A stretch of DNA of 64,000 bases from Stygiolobus sp037389425 (lineage in GTDB: Archaea; Thermoproteota; Thermoprotei_A; Sulfolobales; Sulfolobaceae): positions 124,001-188,000 of the forward strand of contig NZ_JBBHKR010000042.1 in the NCBI RefSeq assembly GCF_037389425.1. The letters are read 5' to 3'. The stretch's first letter is position 1. Each line of letters starts with the position of its first letter. The position numbers and the translations under genes were made by a program. The notes beneath the pieces are model-generated. The model had not been told where the DNA came from and made no database searches. It worked only from the letters and a program-made list of their open reading frames with translations. Below are positions 50,610-58,860 of the stretch, piece after piece.

Positions 50610-52397
50610 GTGAGAAGATATTACTATAGCGGTGACCTATCAATTATCTTCTTAGTAATTTCGGTAATAACCGGTTTTGTAGGCTCGCTTTTCATGTTAT
50701 TCATTTCTCCCTTCCTAGTCGGTAGGTTCATTGCCCTAGGGCTTTTTGTAGACGATATTATATCAGCACTCTTTATGACGAGGACTGAATTAAGAAGAGC
50801 AGCTATGATAATTTTGTTAGGTGCTGTTGTGTCTACGGTCTTATACTCTATACTTGATCTAGATAGTAATCCGTACCTGCTCGTTCTATTAGTATTTCCG
50901 GCTCTCGGCGTTATCATAAGTTCCACACAAAGTGTGTTAAAAGGAGCCATAGTTCTAAGCGCAATAACAGTACTTTTCTCTTTTGCAGAATTCCTCGCAT
51001 TTTTAGTGAACATTTTTGGACTTTCGATAATTAACTATACAGTCTTTCCTCTAACTTGGAGTGGGCTGTTCATTTTAGCTAGTCTACATCCTCTTCGAGA
51101 GAAAAGCTACATAGGCCACCCAAAAATCGGAAATAAGAAGAAGAGTGGAAGTAAGAAGGGAAGTACGAAGCCAAGGATACTAAAGACTATAACTTTTGTA
51201 ATAAACCCTCCAGATGCCCAAGTCATTGTTAACATTAACAATAAACCCCACTTGGTTAAAGGTAGCATTAAGATTAATTCGGACTCCCCCGTAAAGTGGT
51301 ATGTAGAAAACGTTAAACTTCCTAACGGTGTTCTCCTAATTCCCGAGATAAGGGAAGGTATTGCAAATCCCTCAGACGTGGTAAAAATCAATATGATCCC
51401 CATAGACCTAAAGAACTGGGATCCCAACTATTGGGTAAACAAAAACCTTTACAACTACAAGGTACTCGATGTAGTGGGGACCGGTGGAAACTCTTATGTA
51501 TTAAAAGCAGAATTGAATGGAAAATATTACGCTATAAAGATACCTAAAATGTCTGATCAGACTTTTACTTCGTATTCCCCACTTTCCTCCTTTTTAGACT
51601 TTGCGGCTGAAGCGTCTAACTTGATAAATTTGAGCAAAGACGATAGGTTGGTAAAACTTTATGCAATTAACGTAGATTCAAACGTTGTTGAAAATATTGA
51701 AAAAGGTGACGTGGAAGCTTACCTTAACTCTCCCCCCATGATCGTTATGGAGTACTTAGAGGGAGGTACTTTGATGGACTTAATGAAAAACCCCAACTTA
51801 TTTAACAGCAGGTACTGGAAATATATTGTTTACGTTATAATAAAAGAGGCAATTTTAGCCTTAAACTATATTCACTCTCAAGGTTACGTCCATCTGGATA
51901 TTAAGCCGCAAAACATTTTCTTTTCTAGAAAATTAAATGGAGGAGGTGAACAAGTTTATAATCTACTTAAGAGTTCAAAAGGAGTGATTAAACTAGGAGA
52001 CTTGGGTAGTGCGGTGAGAGTAGGTGGAAAGATCAAACAGATCACCGTGGAATATGCCCCACCAGAACAGCTTGAGTTCTCGATTGGGGGAATTGGCGCA
52101 GATCCCCGAATAGATGTGTTCTCTTTAGGAATGACCATGTATGTGGCATTAACTGGATATAATAATAGACCTGATATAAAAGTCCTGAGCGATGCAGTAG
52201 ACCTATATAATCAAGGAAAAATAAGGGAGGCATTAACATATGTTCATAACGCAAAAAGATTGTTGTCATATAACTGGATAAATATAAACGCAGAACCCGA
52301 TGTTCAGGCGATTTTAAGGAGGGCATTATCACCAGACCCTCTAAATAGACCTTCATTAGACGAGTTTGTCTCCGTGTTGATTAGGTATATAGTTTAA
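50610..52397 (+). CDS. Membrane-anchored Ser/Thr protein kinase
   Basis: A 595-residue kinase. Residues 1-165 contain four or five hydrophobic segments; a basic linker (about 170-190) and a beta-rich PEGA-like segment (about 195-265) lead to the kinase domain (about 283-595). Gly loop GTGGNS (290-295), K310 (YAIK), HLDIKPQN with D430 and N435, and DLG (D464) are in place; the usual HRD arginine is leucine, making it a non-RD type. Late VEYAPPEQ is the APE motif. Start GTG 50610. Targets are unknown; autophosphorylation and membrane signalling are likely. Confidence 0.85.
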   Translation: MRRYYYSGDLSIIFLVISVITGFVGSLFMLFISPFLVGRFIALGLFVDDIISALFMTRTELRRAAMIILLGAVVSTVLYSILDLDSNPYLLVLLVFPALGVIISSTQSVLKGAIVLSAITVLFSFAEFLAFLVNIFGLSIINYTVFPLTWSGLFILASLHPLREKSYIGHPKIGNKKKSGSKKGSTKPRILKTITFVINPPDAQVIVNINNKPHLVKGSIKINSDSPVKWYVENVKLPNGVLLIPEIREGIANPSDVVKINMIPIDLKNWDPNYWVNKNLYNYKVLDVVGTGGNSYVLKAELNGKYYAIKIPKMSDQTFTSYSPLSSFLDFAAEASNLINLSKDDRLVKLYAINVDSNVVENIEKGDVEAYLNSPPMIVMEYLEGGTLMDLMKNPNLFNSRYWKYIVYVIIKEAILALNYIHSQGYVHLDIKPQNIFFSRKLNGGGEQVYNLLKSSKGVIKLGDLGSAVRVGGKIKQITVEYAPPEQLEFSIGGIGADPRIDVFSLGMTMYVALTGYNNRPDIKVLSDAVDLYNQGKIREALTYVHNAKRLLSYNWININAEPDVQAILRRALSPDPLNRPSLDEFVSVLIRYIV

Positions 52398-52491
52398 ATC
52401 GAGTTTAAATTATCATCACAGTAGATTATACTTTCATAATTAAAATTATATATTAAGTATATTTTATAAAATTTTAAACTAATGTTATACT

Positions 52492-52772
52492 ATGTTAAAA
52501 GGAAATTACAATTCAATTGCGGATATTTTAAGAGTATTAGACACCAAGGAAGTCAACAGATTTTATTGGATTATAACGATATTGGTAGCTATAGGAGGAT
52601 ATTCTCAGCTTTAGATATTATTGCATTAGTATTTGTAATAATGTTCGTTCCTGAGACTAAGGAAATGTCTCCCGAGGAGGTAGTTAGAATGTTCGAAATA
52701 TTGCCGTTAAGTAAGATGAGGCGCGGAAAGGAGATAGTAATGGGAGAGAATAAGCAGGTAAAGGCTAAGTGA
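52492..52772 (+). pseudogene. MFS sugar/organic-acid transporter remnant with internal deletion
   Basis: ATG 52492 opens 40 codons (MLKGNYNSIADILRV, then RFYWIITILVAIGGYSQL) typical of the N-terminus and first helix of Sulfolobales MFS transporters, ending in TAG at about 52612. Directly after, in another frame, the sequence continues SALDIIALVFVIMFVPETKEMSPEEVV, the last helix and PETK tail of the same family, to TGA 52772. About 350-400 codons are missing between. A TATA-like ATTTTATAAAATT (about 52459-52471) still lies upstream. A 96-codon frame from 52482 exists but its first half is not family-like. Confidence 0.8.
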
Positions 52773-52776
52773 TCTT

Positions 52777-53982
52777 CTAGCTGAGTTGGGACAGAAGACC
52801 TAGTATAAATATAAAGGTAATACTACTCCAATAGACCACGTTTTGAAATGAGTTGTTTTTATATTCTCCCATAATTCTTGGATTATTTGCAAGAATTCCC
52901 ATAACTAAGGCGGGACCTAGAAGGATTATTACGAAAAGTGAGAGCAAGTTTAATACTACATTTCCTAACATATCTTTTGGGACTAGTAAAGTTACTAATA
53001 GTGCCGGAACACTTTCTATCAAGTATAACTTATATGACTTATTTCTAGGAATTCCAAGGGCTTCTGCAGTACCCCATGCACTCCCTAGAGATATTACGAC
53101 TAAAGCTAGAAAACCGGCTCCCAGTAAGCCTAACCCGAAGAAATAAGGGGAATAAGACCCTGCTATCGAGGAAAACACCCTAGCTAAGTCGCTAGGTGAA
53201 TAAATGTTCGTAGAATCGGGTATCCCAGTTGAAGCCATTTCAACCATTACCATTAAGAACTCCGTAATTACGCTACCGATAATCGTCTCTATTCTCATAA
53301 ACTTAAGCGCAAGTTTCCTCTCAAAACCTTCCAATGAAGCCAACTTTTCTGCAGTGGCTGAAGCTTGAAAGAACAACATGAACGGCATTATTACTGCCCC
53401 TGCGTTAGCAGCCAGAAAAAAGAAATAGTTTGGAGTAGGTTCGAAATAAAAGATAGAGCATGATGGTTCTACTCCTCTGACGGCTAGTGTTAAAGCAAAA
53501 CCTAATATTAGTGTAGTGGATATGGCTATTAGGATTTTTTCCGTCACTATATATTTTCTCTTTATGATAATCAACAAGTGAAGGATAAATGCTATAGGAA
53601 TACCTATAATTAGTGGTACTCCTAGCATAGACATACCTATACCTATCCCTATATATTCTACAATATACGTGATTATGTCCGTTAAAAACATGGGTAATGC
53701 TATGAATATTGAAATCTTTTTATTGTAGTTCTCTCTTACCAGTTCACCTAAGCCTTTCCCAGTAGCTATGCCTATTCTTCCAGAGACCTCCTGAATTATG
53801 AAAAGAGGTACGGAAAGCAAAAGGAGGAACCATACAAATTTATAACCGTAGGATATTCCAGTCTCTACAGCGCCAATAGTACTACTTGCGTCCATGTCAG
53901 CCATCATCACCAACCAAGCTGGTCCGAAGAACTTCAGGAAGTTTATAAAATTACGACTTGTCGTAATTGATTTACGACCCAT
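52777..53982 (-). CDS. Nramp-family divalent metal transporter, divergent
   Basis: A 401-residue, 11-helix protein recognised from GPAWLVMMADMDASSTIGAVETGISYGYKFVW (given in full only for identification of helix 1, see key residues), with helix 6 NAGAVIMPFMLFFQAS. Against the canonical DPGN and MPHN motifs, the aspartate and methionine align but the asparagine of DPGN is serine, and H and N of MPHN are F and M. Metal choice may therefore differ from Mn/Fe. In-frame codons reach 54033, but ATG 53982 has a TATA-like ACTTTTTATTC (54001-54011) 25 bases upstream. Operator-like repeats overlap this start. Confidence 0.82.
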   Translation of the reverse strand: MGRKSITTSRNFINFLKFFGPAWLVMMADMDASSTIGAVETGISYGYKFVWFLLLLSVPLFIIQEVSGRIGIATGKGLGELVRENYNKKISIFIALPMFLTDIITYIVEYIGIGIGMSMLGVPLIIGIPIAFILHLLIIIKRKYIVTEKILIAISTTLILGFALTLAVRGVEPSCSIFYFEPTPNYFFFLAANAGAVIMPFMLFFQASATAEKLASLEGFERKLALKFMRIETIIGSVITEFLMVMVEMASTGIPDSTNIYSPSDLARVFSSIAGSYSPYFFGLGLLGAGFLALVVISLGSAWGTAEALGIPRNKSYKLYLIESVPALLVTLLVPKDMLGNVVLNLLSLFVIILLGPALVMGILANNPRIMGEYKNNSFQNVVYWSSITFIFILGLLSQLS

Positions 53983-53987
53983 CGTAA
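53951..53987 (-). promoter_or_regulatory. Two inverted repeats over the Nramp start codon
   Basis: On the minus strand TTACGATGGGTCGTAA (53972-53987) and TTACGACAAGTCGTAA (53951-53966) each have perfect 6-bp arms (TTACGA/TCGTAA) around a 4-base centre. They are 21 bp apart, two helical turns, and the first covers the ATG. This is the expected layout for a dimeric repressor binding cooperatively, such as a DtxR/MntR-type protein; one is encoded at 27051, but the link is inferred. Confidence 0.6.
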
Positions 53988-54119
53988 GTAAATTAATTCT
54001 AGGAATAAAAAGTTTTGTCGATATGTTAAACAACTAGTCTAAAAAGAGTTACAAGGGTTAGAAGATGAACCAAGAATATAGAAGTGAAAAAGAGATATTT
54101 ATCTAGATTCAATATAAAT

Positions 54120-54446
54120 TCAAATCCCAGCTTCCTTCTTTAACTGATTTAACTTCTCTATGTCTGCTAATATATCTTTTAATTTGTCTGATAATTCAGG
54201 CATTGATTTCATCTGATCTACTAACTGTAGTAGTTGATCCCAAACCTCTTTCATGAAGACTTGAGGATAGTATCTGTGTAACGTCATTATCGACAATACT
54301 ACACTAAGTTTCCTGGCTATCCCCTTCTGGCTTAATAATGCTTCGTTCTCGGCCAGAAGAGTATTAAGATTGTCTATCAAATCCATAATGTAGGGTATCA
54401 TGTCGTTAAATTGCCTCTCCCCAGGCTTCATGAGTTCCTCTGACAT
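54120..54446 (-). CDS. Helical protein of unknown function
   Basis: A 108-residue all-helical soluble protein, acidic N-terminus, leucine-rich amphipathic segments throughout and no cysteines; a small coiled-coil bundle is likely. It resembles DUF1641-type proteins only loosely. It is the third gene of a minus-strand set with OsmC and the 148-residue unknown, 33 bases downstream, though an ATTTAAATC box (about 54472-54480) could give it its own promoter. Its place at the edge of the lipoate/sulfur gene group is the only functional hint. Confidence 0.6.
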   Translation of the reverse strand: MSEELMKPGERQFNDMIPYIMDLIDNLNTLLAENEALLSQKGIARKLSVVLSIMTLHRYYPQVFMKEVWDQLLQLVDQMKSMPELSDKLKDILADIEKLNQLKKEAGI

Positions 54447-54479
54447 TTCGTATCACAAATTGATTTTATTAAAAAAGAT

Positions 54480-54890
54480 TTAAATTATTTTCCATTTAAC
54501 ATTGACTTTAATGCTTCTGGTGAGAGTATCTTTTAGAGGACACCTCCTCTCTGATTCATCTAAGACTTTCTGTAATAATTCCTTATTTTCGGCACTAACT
54601 TCTATTTCGTAATTTATCTCCAAGAAGCCCGGAGGAATATTAGGATCTCCTTGAAAGCCTTTAGGATCTAAAGTTCCTTCTATATACCCCTTTAAACTAT
54701 TGAGCTTTAGGTTTTTCTCCCTTGCTATATAGTATACTGTTAACATTAAACAAGATAATGCTGATGATAGCAATATCTCCTCAGGCGTTGGATAATCTGA
54801 GCCTAAAAGCCCTATTTTCAGCTCTGTGTTATCGCTGGTAATTTTCACGTGGTCTCCTTCTAGCTCCCCTTCAGCTGTAAAGGTCATCAT
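54480..54890 (-). CDS. OsmC-family protein
   Basis: A 136-residue protein of the OsmC/YhfA fold. It has GSDYPTPEEILLSSALSCLMLTVYYIAREKNL (given as family pattern, with one catalytic cysteine in LSCLM) and the second reactive cysteine in SERRCPLKDTL, so both peroxidatic/thiol positions of the family are present. OsmC members reduce organic peroxides or handle reactive sulfur. It overlaps the upstream gene by 4 bases (ATGA). A role in sulfur or thiol detoxification fits the neighbourhood but is inferred. Confidence 0.87.
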   Translation of the reverse strand: MMTFTAEGELEGDHVKITSDNTELKIGLLGSDYPTPEEILLSSALSCLMLTVYYIAREKNLKLNSLKGYIEGTLDPKGFQGDPNIPPGFLEINYEIEVSAENKELLQKVLDESERRCPLKDTLTRSIKVNVKWKII

Positions 54891-55333
54891 GATAGGATCC
54901 CCAAGTCCTTAAGTATAGCAAGGTCGATCGAGTAGTCCAAGTACATTTGAGTTTTTTCCTCAGGGGTTAAGGTTCTGCCGAGTGCTTCTTCCTGCTTCTC
55001 GATTTCTTGTGTTATTACGATGCTTATATTTACCTCAAGGGGCGGTTTATTGACCTTAAATGTATAGTAAATATTTACCAAGAGTTCGTACATTCTTTTT
55101 GACATATATAACACGTAATCATCAATTACAGGGATTAGCCTCCCTTCTTCCTCAATCATCTTTCCACGGAAGTAAGGTCTCCATGTTAGCATAGATTTTT
55201 TCACTGTTTCCCAAGAAGGGGGAAACCCCTTGTATTCGGAAGAATCAGGTACCTCTACTACCTTGTAAGTCTTTTCTCCTATGTCTATCTCTCCAACGAT
55301 CTCTAATTCAAGATTTCCAACTTTTACTTTCAT
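54887..55333 (-). CDS. Protein of unknown function upstream of osmC
   Basis: A 148-residue soluble protein. It begins with a beta-rich stretch (VKVGNLELEIVGEIDIGEKTYKVVEV), then a tryptophan-containing helix-rich remainder ending YSIDLAILKDLGILS. No cysteines and no recognised domain. It is the promoter-proximal gene of the set with osmC (4-base overlap), divergent from the 46-residue gene at 55375 with 41 bases between start codons. Confidence 0.6.
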   Translation of the reverse strand: MKVKVGNLELEIVGEIDIGEKTYKVVEVPDSSEYKGFPPSWETVKKSMLTWRPYFRGKMIEEEGRLIPVIDDYVLYMSKRMYELLVNIYYTFKVNKPPLEVNISIVITQEIEKQEEALGRTLTPEEKTQMYLDYSIDLAILKDLGILS

Positions 55334-55374
55334 AGGAGTAAAATTTTTTTCTTTTTTAATATAATTTATGATTG

Positions 55375-55515
55375 ATGGCTATGATGGTTACGCAAGAAAA
55401 GGTTGAAGAAGAAAATCCTGCAATGGAGTGTTATAAACCGGAGGCTATGTGGAAATACATTACAGTAGAGGAGTGTTTTAGGGCTCATGGTGTGAACCCA
55501 CAGAGGGCTAAATGA
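55375..55515 (+). CDS. 46-residue protein coupled to the CBS gene
   Basis: ATG 55375 to TGA 55515, ending with a 4-base ATGA overlap with the next ATG (55512). The mature-looking core, CYKPEAMWKYITVEECFRAHG, has two cysteines and conserved-looking aromatic residues, quite unlike random A+T-rich translation. Alternative starts are ATG 55381 and 55384. T/A-rich sequence (TTTTTTAATATAATTTA) lies 10-25 bases upstream. No family recognised; coupling and composition support a real small gene. Confidence 0.6.
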   Translation: MAMMVTQEKVEEENPAMECYKPEAMWKYITVEECFRAHGVNPQRAK

Positions 55516-56234
55516 TGTTAGTAAAAGACATAATGACTACTTCGGTAGTCAAGGTTTCGAAGGATACGACTACTGAAAAAGCTCTTCAAATAATGCTTGA
55601 AAATAACATAAGGAGGTTACTGGTTGACGAGGACGGAATAATAACAATTAGGGATTTAATATATAGCTGGAAAGATCTAAAGACCCCCGTTGAAAAAATA
55701 ATGTCAAGAGACCTCCTTTTTATTACACCTACTTCTCCAATAAAAGAGGCTTGCAGGATAGTTACGTCCGAAGGTGTAGGCTCGTTAGTAGTTGGAGATG
55801 GTGCTAGAATAGTGGGAATAGTCACTGAGAGGGATCTAATCAGGCATTGTAAAGTTGAGTCTAACGCAAAAGTGGGGGACATAATGAATGTCGACCCAGT
55901 AATCGCTACACCAGATAGTGAGTTATCGGAGATAGTAGAGGTCATGAAATCCTACTGGAAGAGACACGCTGTAGTAGTGGACGGTAAAAAGCCCGTAGGA
56001 GTGATCTCCGCTAAGGATATAGCTAGGGCATTACTAGCCAAGAAAACATTGAAGGGAGTGAAAGCTTACGATTTTATGTCAATAACCGTTTACAAAGTTA
56101 CTCCCGACTCTAGTGCGGAAACAGCAAGGCTCTTAATGGCTGAAAAAAACATAGGCTTCTTACCAGTTGTAGATCCCGTTTCTCTCTTGGGAAGTCTAAG
56201 TGAAAGAGAATTATTAGCCGTTATGTCAATTTAA
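55512..56234 (+). CDS. Protein with four CBS motifs
   Basis: A 240-residue protein consisting of four CBS motifs (about residues 5-50, 60-115, 122-175 and 183-238), with repeated VKDIMTTSVVKVSKDTTTEKALQIM- and KIMSRDLLFITPTSPIKEA-like starts (given in part). It is the second such protein in the window (compare 24452), but the two differ clearly in sequence. Ligand unknown, probably an adenine nucleotide. It is translated with the small gene before it and ends head-on against the lipoate ligase gene. Confidence 0.85.
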   Translation: MMLVKDIMTTSVVKVSKDTTTEKALQIMLENNIRRLLVDEDGIITIRDLIYSWKDLKTPVEKIMSRDLLFITPTSPIKEACRIVTSEGVGSLVVGDGARIVGIVTERDLIRHCKVESNAKVGDIMNVDPVIATPDSELSEIVEVMKSYWKRHAVVVDGKKPVGVISAKDIARALLAKKTLKGVKAYDFMSITVYKVTPDSSAETARLLMAEKNIGFLPVVDPVSLLGSLSERELLAVMSI

Positions 56235-56251
56235 TTTTTAATCTTTTTTAA

Positions 56252-57346
56252 TCATATTACTTCTTGGACTTCAGGTTTCCTAATTAGTTCCTCCATTGCG
56301 TTTATCAGGTCGTCGCTTGTAAACCCGAAAATTGCTGGTTTTTTCTCCTCAAACATTTTCCTTATTACCTCTTGATATTTGGTCACTTCCACACCCTTGA
56401 GCTTATCCTCTAACTCCTCAATGAACCCTTTAGGTGACATGACGAAGAAATCTCCAGATATCGATATTTCATCTATCTTCTTGTTCACTATTTTTACTGT
56501 TAACCTGATCAGTTTCCTTGCCTTATAGTCTACGTGACAGAGAGCTACAGTGTTGTTTATCTTAACACACCTTTCGGTCTTAAGCTCTGGATGTCTATTG
56601 TCCTTGTAGTATATCCACTCCTCGTTCATCTTTTCTCTTGCAAGTTTTTCCCATAACTGTATTTCCTCAGGTGTCAAAGTAGCGTCTTCGAATTTTATGT
56701 TAAGCCATTTTTCGAACTCCTCTTTTAACCTCTTATTTATCTCATCCCTTGGAGGAATATAACCGATTTCCTTCTCTACACTAGTCAGCCATTCGCTCAT
56801 TTCCTTTGCCATCTTATCCCTGAATTTCTCTGAAGGTACTTTTACGCACTTGCTGATCAGGTCTACATCGAGGTGTAGCAATATATTGCCAGTGACTACT
56901 ACCGCCTTATCGTAAGTCATAGCACCGTTCCCGCTTATCTTTTTTCCATTTACAACAATATCCTGATCTTTTAACTCAGCCTTTATACCATAAGACCTTA
57001 ATACGTTCACTACGGGTGTTAGATATTTTTCGTAGAGAGCTTTTGGCGTACTCGGTGCTTCTTCAGCTCTCACTACTACAAAGTAGTCGTGTTCACCGGG
57101 TGTTATTACTACTGTGCCTCCTCCAAGGTCTCTCCTTATTACTGGTATTCCCATCTTCTTAGTGAACTCAAGGTTAACTTCTAACCATACTTCCTGATGA
57201 ACTCCAACATTTACGAAGGGTTTATCGGCATAAAAAACAAGGAGTGTATCTTTTCCTCCCCTAGAGACGTAATCAGCTACCGAGACAAAGGACGTAACCA
57301 TGTGGTAGCCGTCTTGGGGAGGTAATACTATGAACCTCCAACTCAT
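56252..57346 (-). CDS. Lipoate-protein ligase-like protein, sLpl(AB) type
   Basis: A 364-residue member of the lipoate/biotin ligase superfamily. The catalytic domain holds IRRDLGGGTVVITPGEHDYFVV (given in part, RRxxGGGTV) and VNGKKISGNGAM, with the lysine that contacts the activated acyl group; the extra C-terminal part (about 270-364) matches the accessory LplB-like domain. It probably loads octanoate or lipoate onto the adjacent carrier proteins. It begins 2 bases after the GcvH-like gene stop, so the two are an operon. A paralogue lies at 60839. Confidence 0.85.
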   Translation of the reverse strand: MSWRFIVLPPQDGYHMVTSFVSVADYVSRGGKDTLLVFYADKPFVNVGVHQEVWLEVNLEFTKKMGIPVIRRDLGGGTVVITPGEHDYFVVVRAEEAPSTPKALYEKYLTPVVNVLRSYGIKAELKDQDIVVNGKKISGNGAMTYDKAVVVTGNILLHLDVDLISKCVKVPSEKFRDKMAKEMSEWLTSVEKEIGYIPPRDEINKRLKEEFEKWLNIKFEDATLTPEEIQLWEKLAREKMNEEWIYYKDNRHPELKTERCVKINNTVALCHVDYKARKLIRLTVKIVNKKIDEISISGDFFVMSPKGFIEELEDKLKGVEVTKYQEVIRKMFEEKKPAIFGFTSDDLINAMEELIRKPEVQEVI

Positions 57347-57347
57347 T

Positions 57348-57794
57348 TCACAGCCTCTTGCACTGCAATTTTTCGGAGTTTATCAACTCAGTTAGTTTGC
57401 TTACAGCAGCAGAGCCAGTAACTAACTGTTTTAACTCCTCGGGATTATTTATCCTCATCTTAACTAGCCAACCTTTGCCGTAAGGATCTTGATTAACGAT
57501 CACTGGATTCTTCTCAACTTCTTGGTTTACGTCTATGATCTCTCCGGATACTGGAGCTGGTACTGGACCGGCCCACTTTCCGCTCTCCATAGTAGCAACT
57601 GGTTTACCTTTTTCAATTTTGGTGCCCTTCTTCTTTAGCCTGACTTTCACTACTTTTCCTGCCATGGTCTGGGCAAGGTCGGTTATACCTACAACAATTG
57701 TGTCTGTTCCTTCTTGTTTAGCCCAAACGGTGTTTTTTCCTTCAATATAATAAAGTAGGTTCTCAGGTATCTCACAGTTCGAAACATTTGCCAT
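57348..57794 (-). CDS. lbpA: Lipoate-binding carrier protein (GcvH/LbpA-like)
   Basis: A 148-residue lipoyl-carrier protein. The hairpin bearing the modified lysine reads TMESGKWAGP with K73, and the flanking GITDLAQTMAGKVVKV and GEIIDVNQEV match glycine-cleavage H proteins. No glycine decarboxylase genes are near; instead lipoate-assembly genes are, as in organisms where such carriers serve the sHdr sulfur-oxidation complex. A C-terminal cysteine (QCKRL) is unusual. Upstream gene of the pair with the ligase. Confidence 0.85.
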   Translation of the reverse strand: MANVSNCEIPENLLYYIEGKNTVWAKQEGTDTIVVGITDLAQTMAGKVVKVRLKKKGTKIEKGKPVATMESGKWAGPVPAPVSGEIIDVNQEVEKNPVIVNQDPYGKGWLVKMRINNPEELKQLVTGSAAVSKLTELINSEKLQCKRL

Positions 57795-57891
57795 TTAAGA
57801 CCCTCTTTATTATCTTTCGTGGAAATAATAAAAATGTTTTGCTTTAGATAAAGGAAAAGTAATTTAAGTCAAAAATTGATAAAAATTATCT

Positions 57892-58302
57892 TTATCTCAC
57901 GACTCTATTGGTCTCAGCTTCAAATAATTTAGACACTTCTTGTAATTTCTTGAATTTCTTTTCGTCGTATTTTCCCTTGATCTTGATTATCCAAGCTTCA
58001 TATGGCTTCTCGTTTAATAGAGCAGGGTTTTTTACAACAGATTCGTTAACTTCAACTATCTCTCCCTCAACCGGAAGCCTGAACTTACCTACCCATTTTG
58101 CGGACTCTAACGTGAACACTACTGTTCTTGGATTAACCTTTTCTCCTTTACTCCTTGTAGACACTTCGAATATCTTACCCGCCATATATTGTCCTAGAGA
58201 CGTTATACCTACCGTAATCACGTCACCTTCCGCTTTAATCCACACATGTTCCTCTGGGTAATAAAGTAGGTCTTCGGGGAACTCAAAACCGTTTATATTC
58301 AT
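57892..58302 (-). CDS. lbpA: Second lipoate-binding carrier protein (GcvH/LbpA-like)
   Basis: A 136-residue paralogue of the protein at 57348. The lysine hairpin is TLESAKWVGK (K69), and the N-terminus GFEFPEDLLYYPEEHVWIK is closer to typical GcvH. It is transcribed separately from the first carrier gene (97-base gap), with starts about 50 bases from a divergent gene. Two different carriers beside two ligases suggest separate uses, for example glycine cleavage or 2-oxoacid metabolism versus sulfur oxidation; which is which cannot be read from sequence. Confidence 0.85.
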   Translation of the reverse strand: MNINGFEFPEDLLYYPEEHVWIKAEGDVITVGITSLGQYMAGKIFEVSTRSKGEKVNPRTVVFTLESAKWVGKFRLPVEGEIVEVNESVVKNPALLNEKPYEAWIIKIKGKYDEKKFKKLQEVSKLFEAETNRVVR

Positions 58303-58353
58303 ACCAAAATAAAAACAAAAATATTAACTTATTAACTTTCATTAATACAAGTT

Positions 58354-58860
58354 ATGAACTTCGTCATATGGCTTGACGGGGTAGTTCTCAAAGTCGACTT
58401 GACAGATGTCTTGTATCGCAAGTATAAGGGAGAAAAAATAGAAGGGTTAGAGGTTACTACGGAAGTTTTCCCCGACTGGTATCCCTTTTTAGAGAAGTTG
58501 AGGCAAAAAGTTAGTAATGATAAAATAGTATTTCTTTCCCCTTACGACAAAGAGACGACTAAGAAGGTTATGGAAAGTCTAGCCATTGCTAACTTTAGCT
58601 ATGTAAGTAACGACGACGGAATAACTAAACCGAGCAAGATCCCCTATAAGGCATTGTTTAATATGACAAGATGGGATCCGATGGAGACGATGACGATAGG
58701 TTCATCACCCCTAGACCTTTTATCGGCTAGGTTCTTCGACTCAAGGATAAAAGTGGCTTGTGTTAAAAGATTCCAAGACTGTTCAAGATATAGCCCTTAT
58801 ATAATGGCTGATAGTTTAGAAAAGTTATATGAGATTCTAATGAGGTTAAGAAAGCTATGA
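58354..58860 (+). CDS. HAD-like protein lacking the catalytic aspartate
   Basis: A 168-residue HAD-fold protein. Where active enzymes have DxDGT, this reads IWLDGVV: the nucleophile position is W, and T is V. Motif II (VFLSPYD) and the motif III lysine (ITKPSK) remain, but motif IV reads TIGSSPLDL with S in place of the usual D of GDSxxD. A phosphatase is therefore unlikely; it may be a binding or regulatory pseudoenzyme. It overlaps the QueC-like gene tail to tail by 6 bases. Confidence 0.62.
   Translation: MNFVIWLDGVVLKVDLTDVLYRKYKGEKIEGLEVTTEVFPDWYPFLEKLRQKVSNDKIVFLSPYDKETTKKVMESLAIANFSYVSNDDGITKPSKIPYKALFNMTRWDPMETMTIGSSPLDLLSARFFDSRIKVACVKRFQDCSRYSPYIMADSLEKLYEILMRLRKL

Noticed and set aside
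52042..52356. 104-codon frame antisense to the kinase
   Set aside because: Antisense to conserved kinase motifs; no start signals.
52482..52772. 96-codon intact frame at the MFS remnant
   Set aside because: Only its second half is protein-like; the first half is out of frame with the transporter N-terminus, so the region is called a pseudogene.
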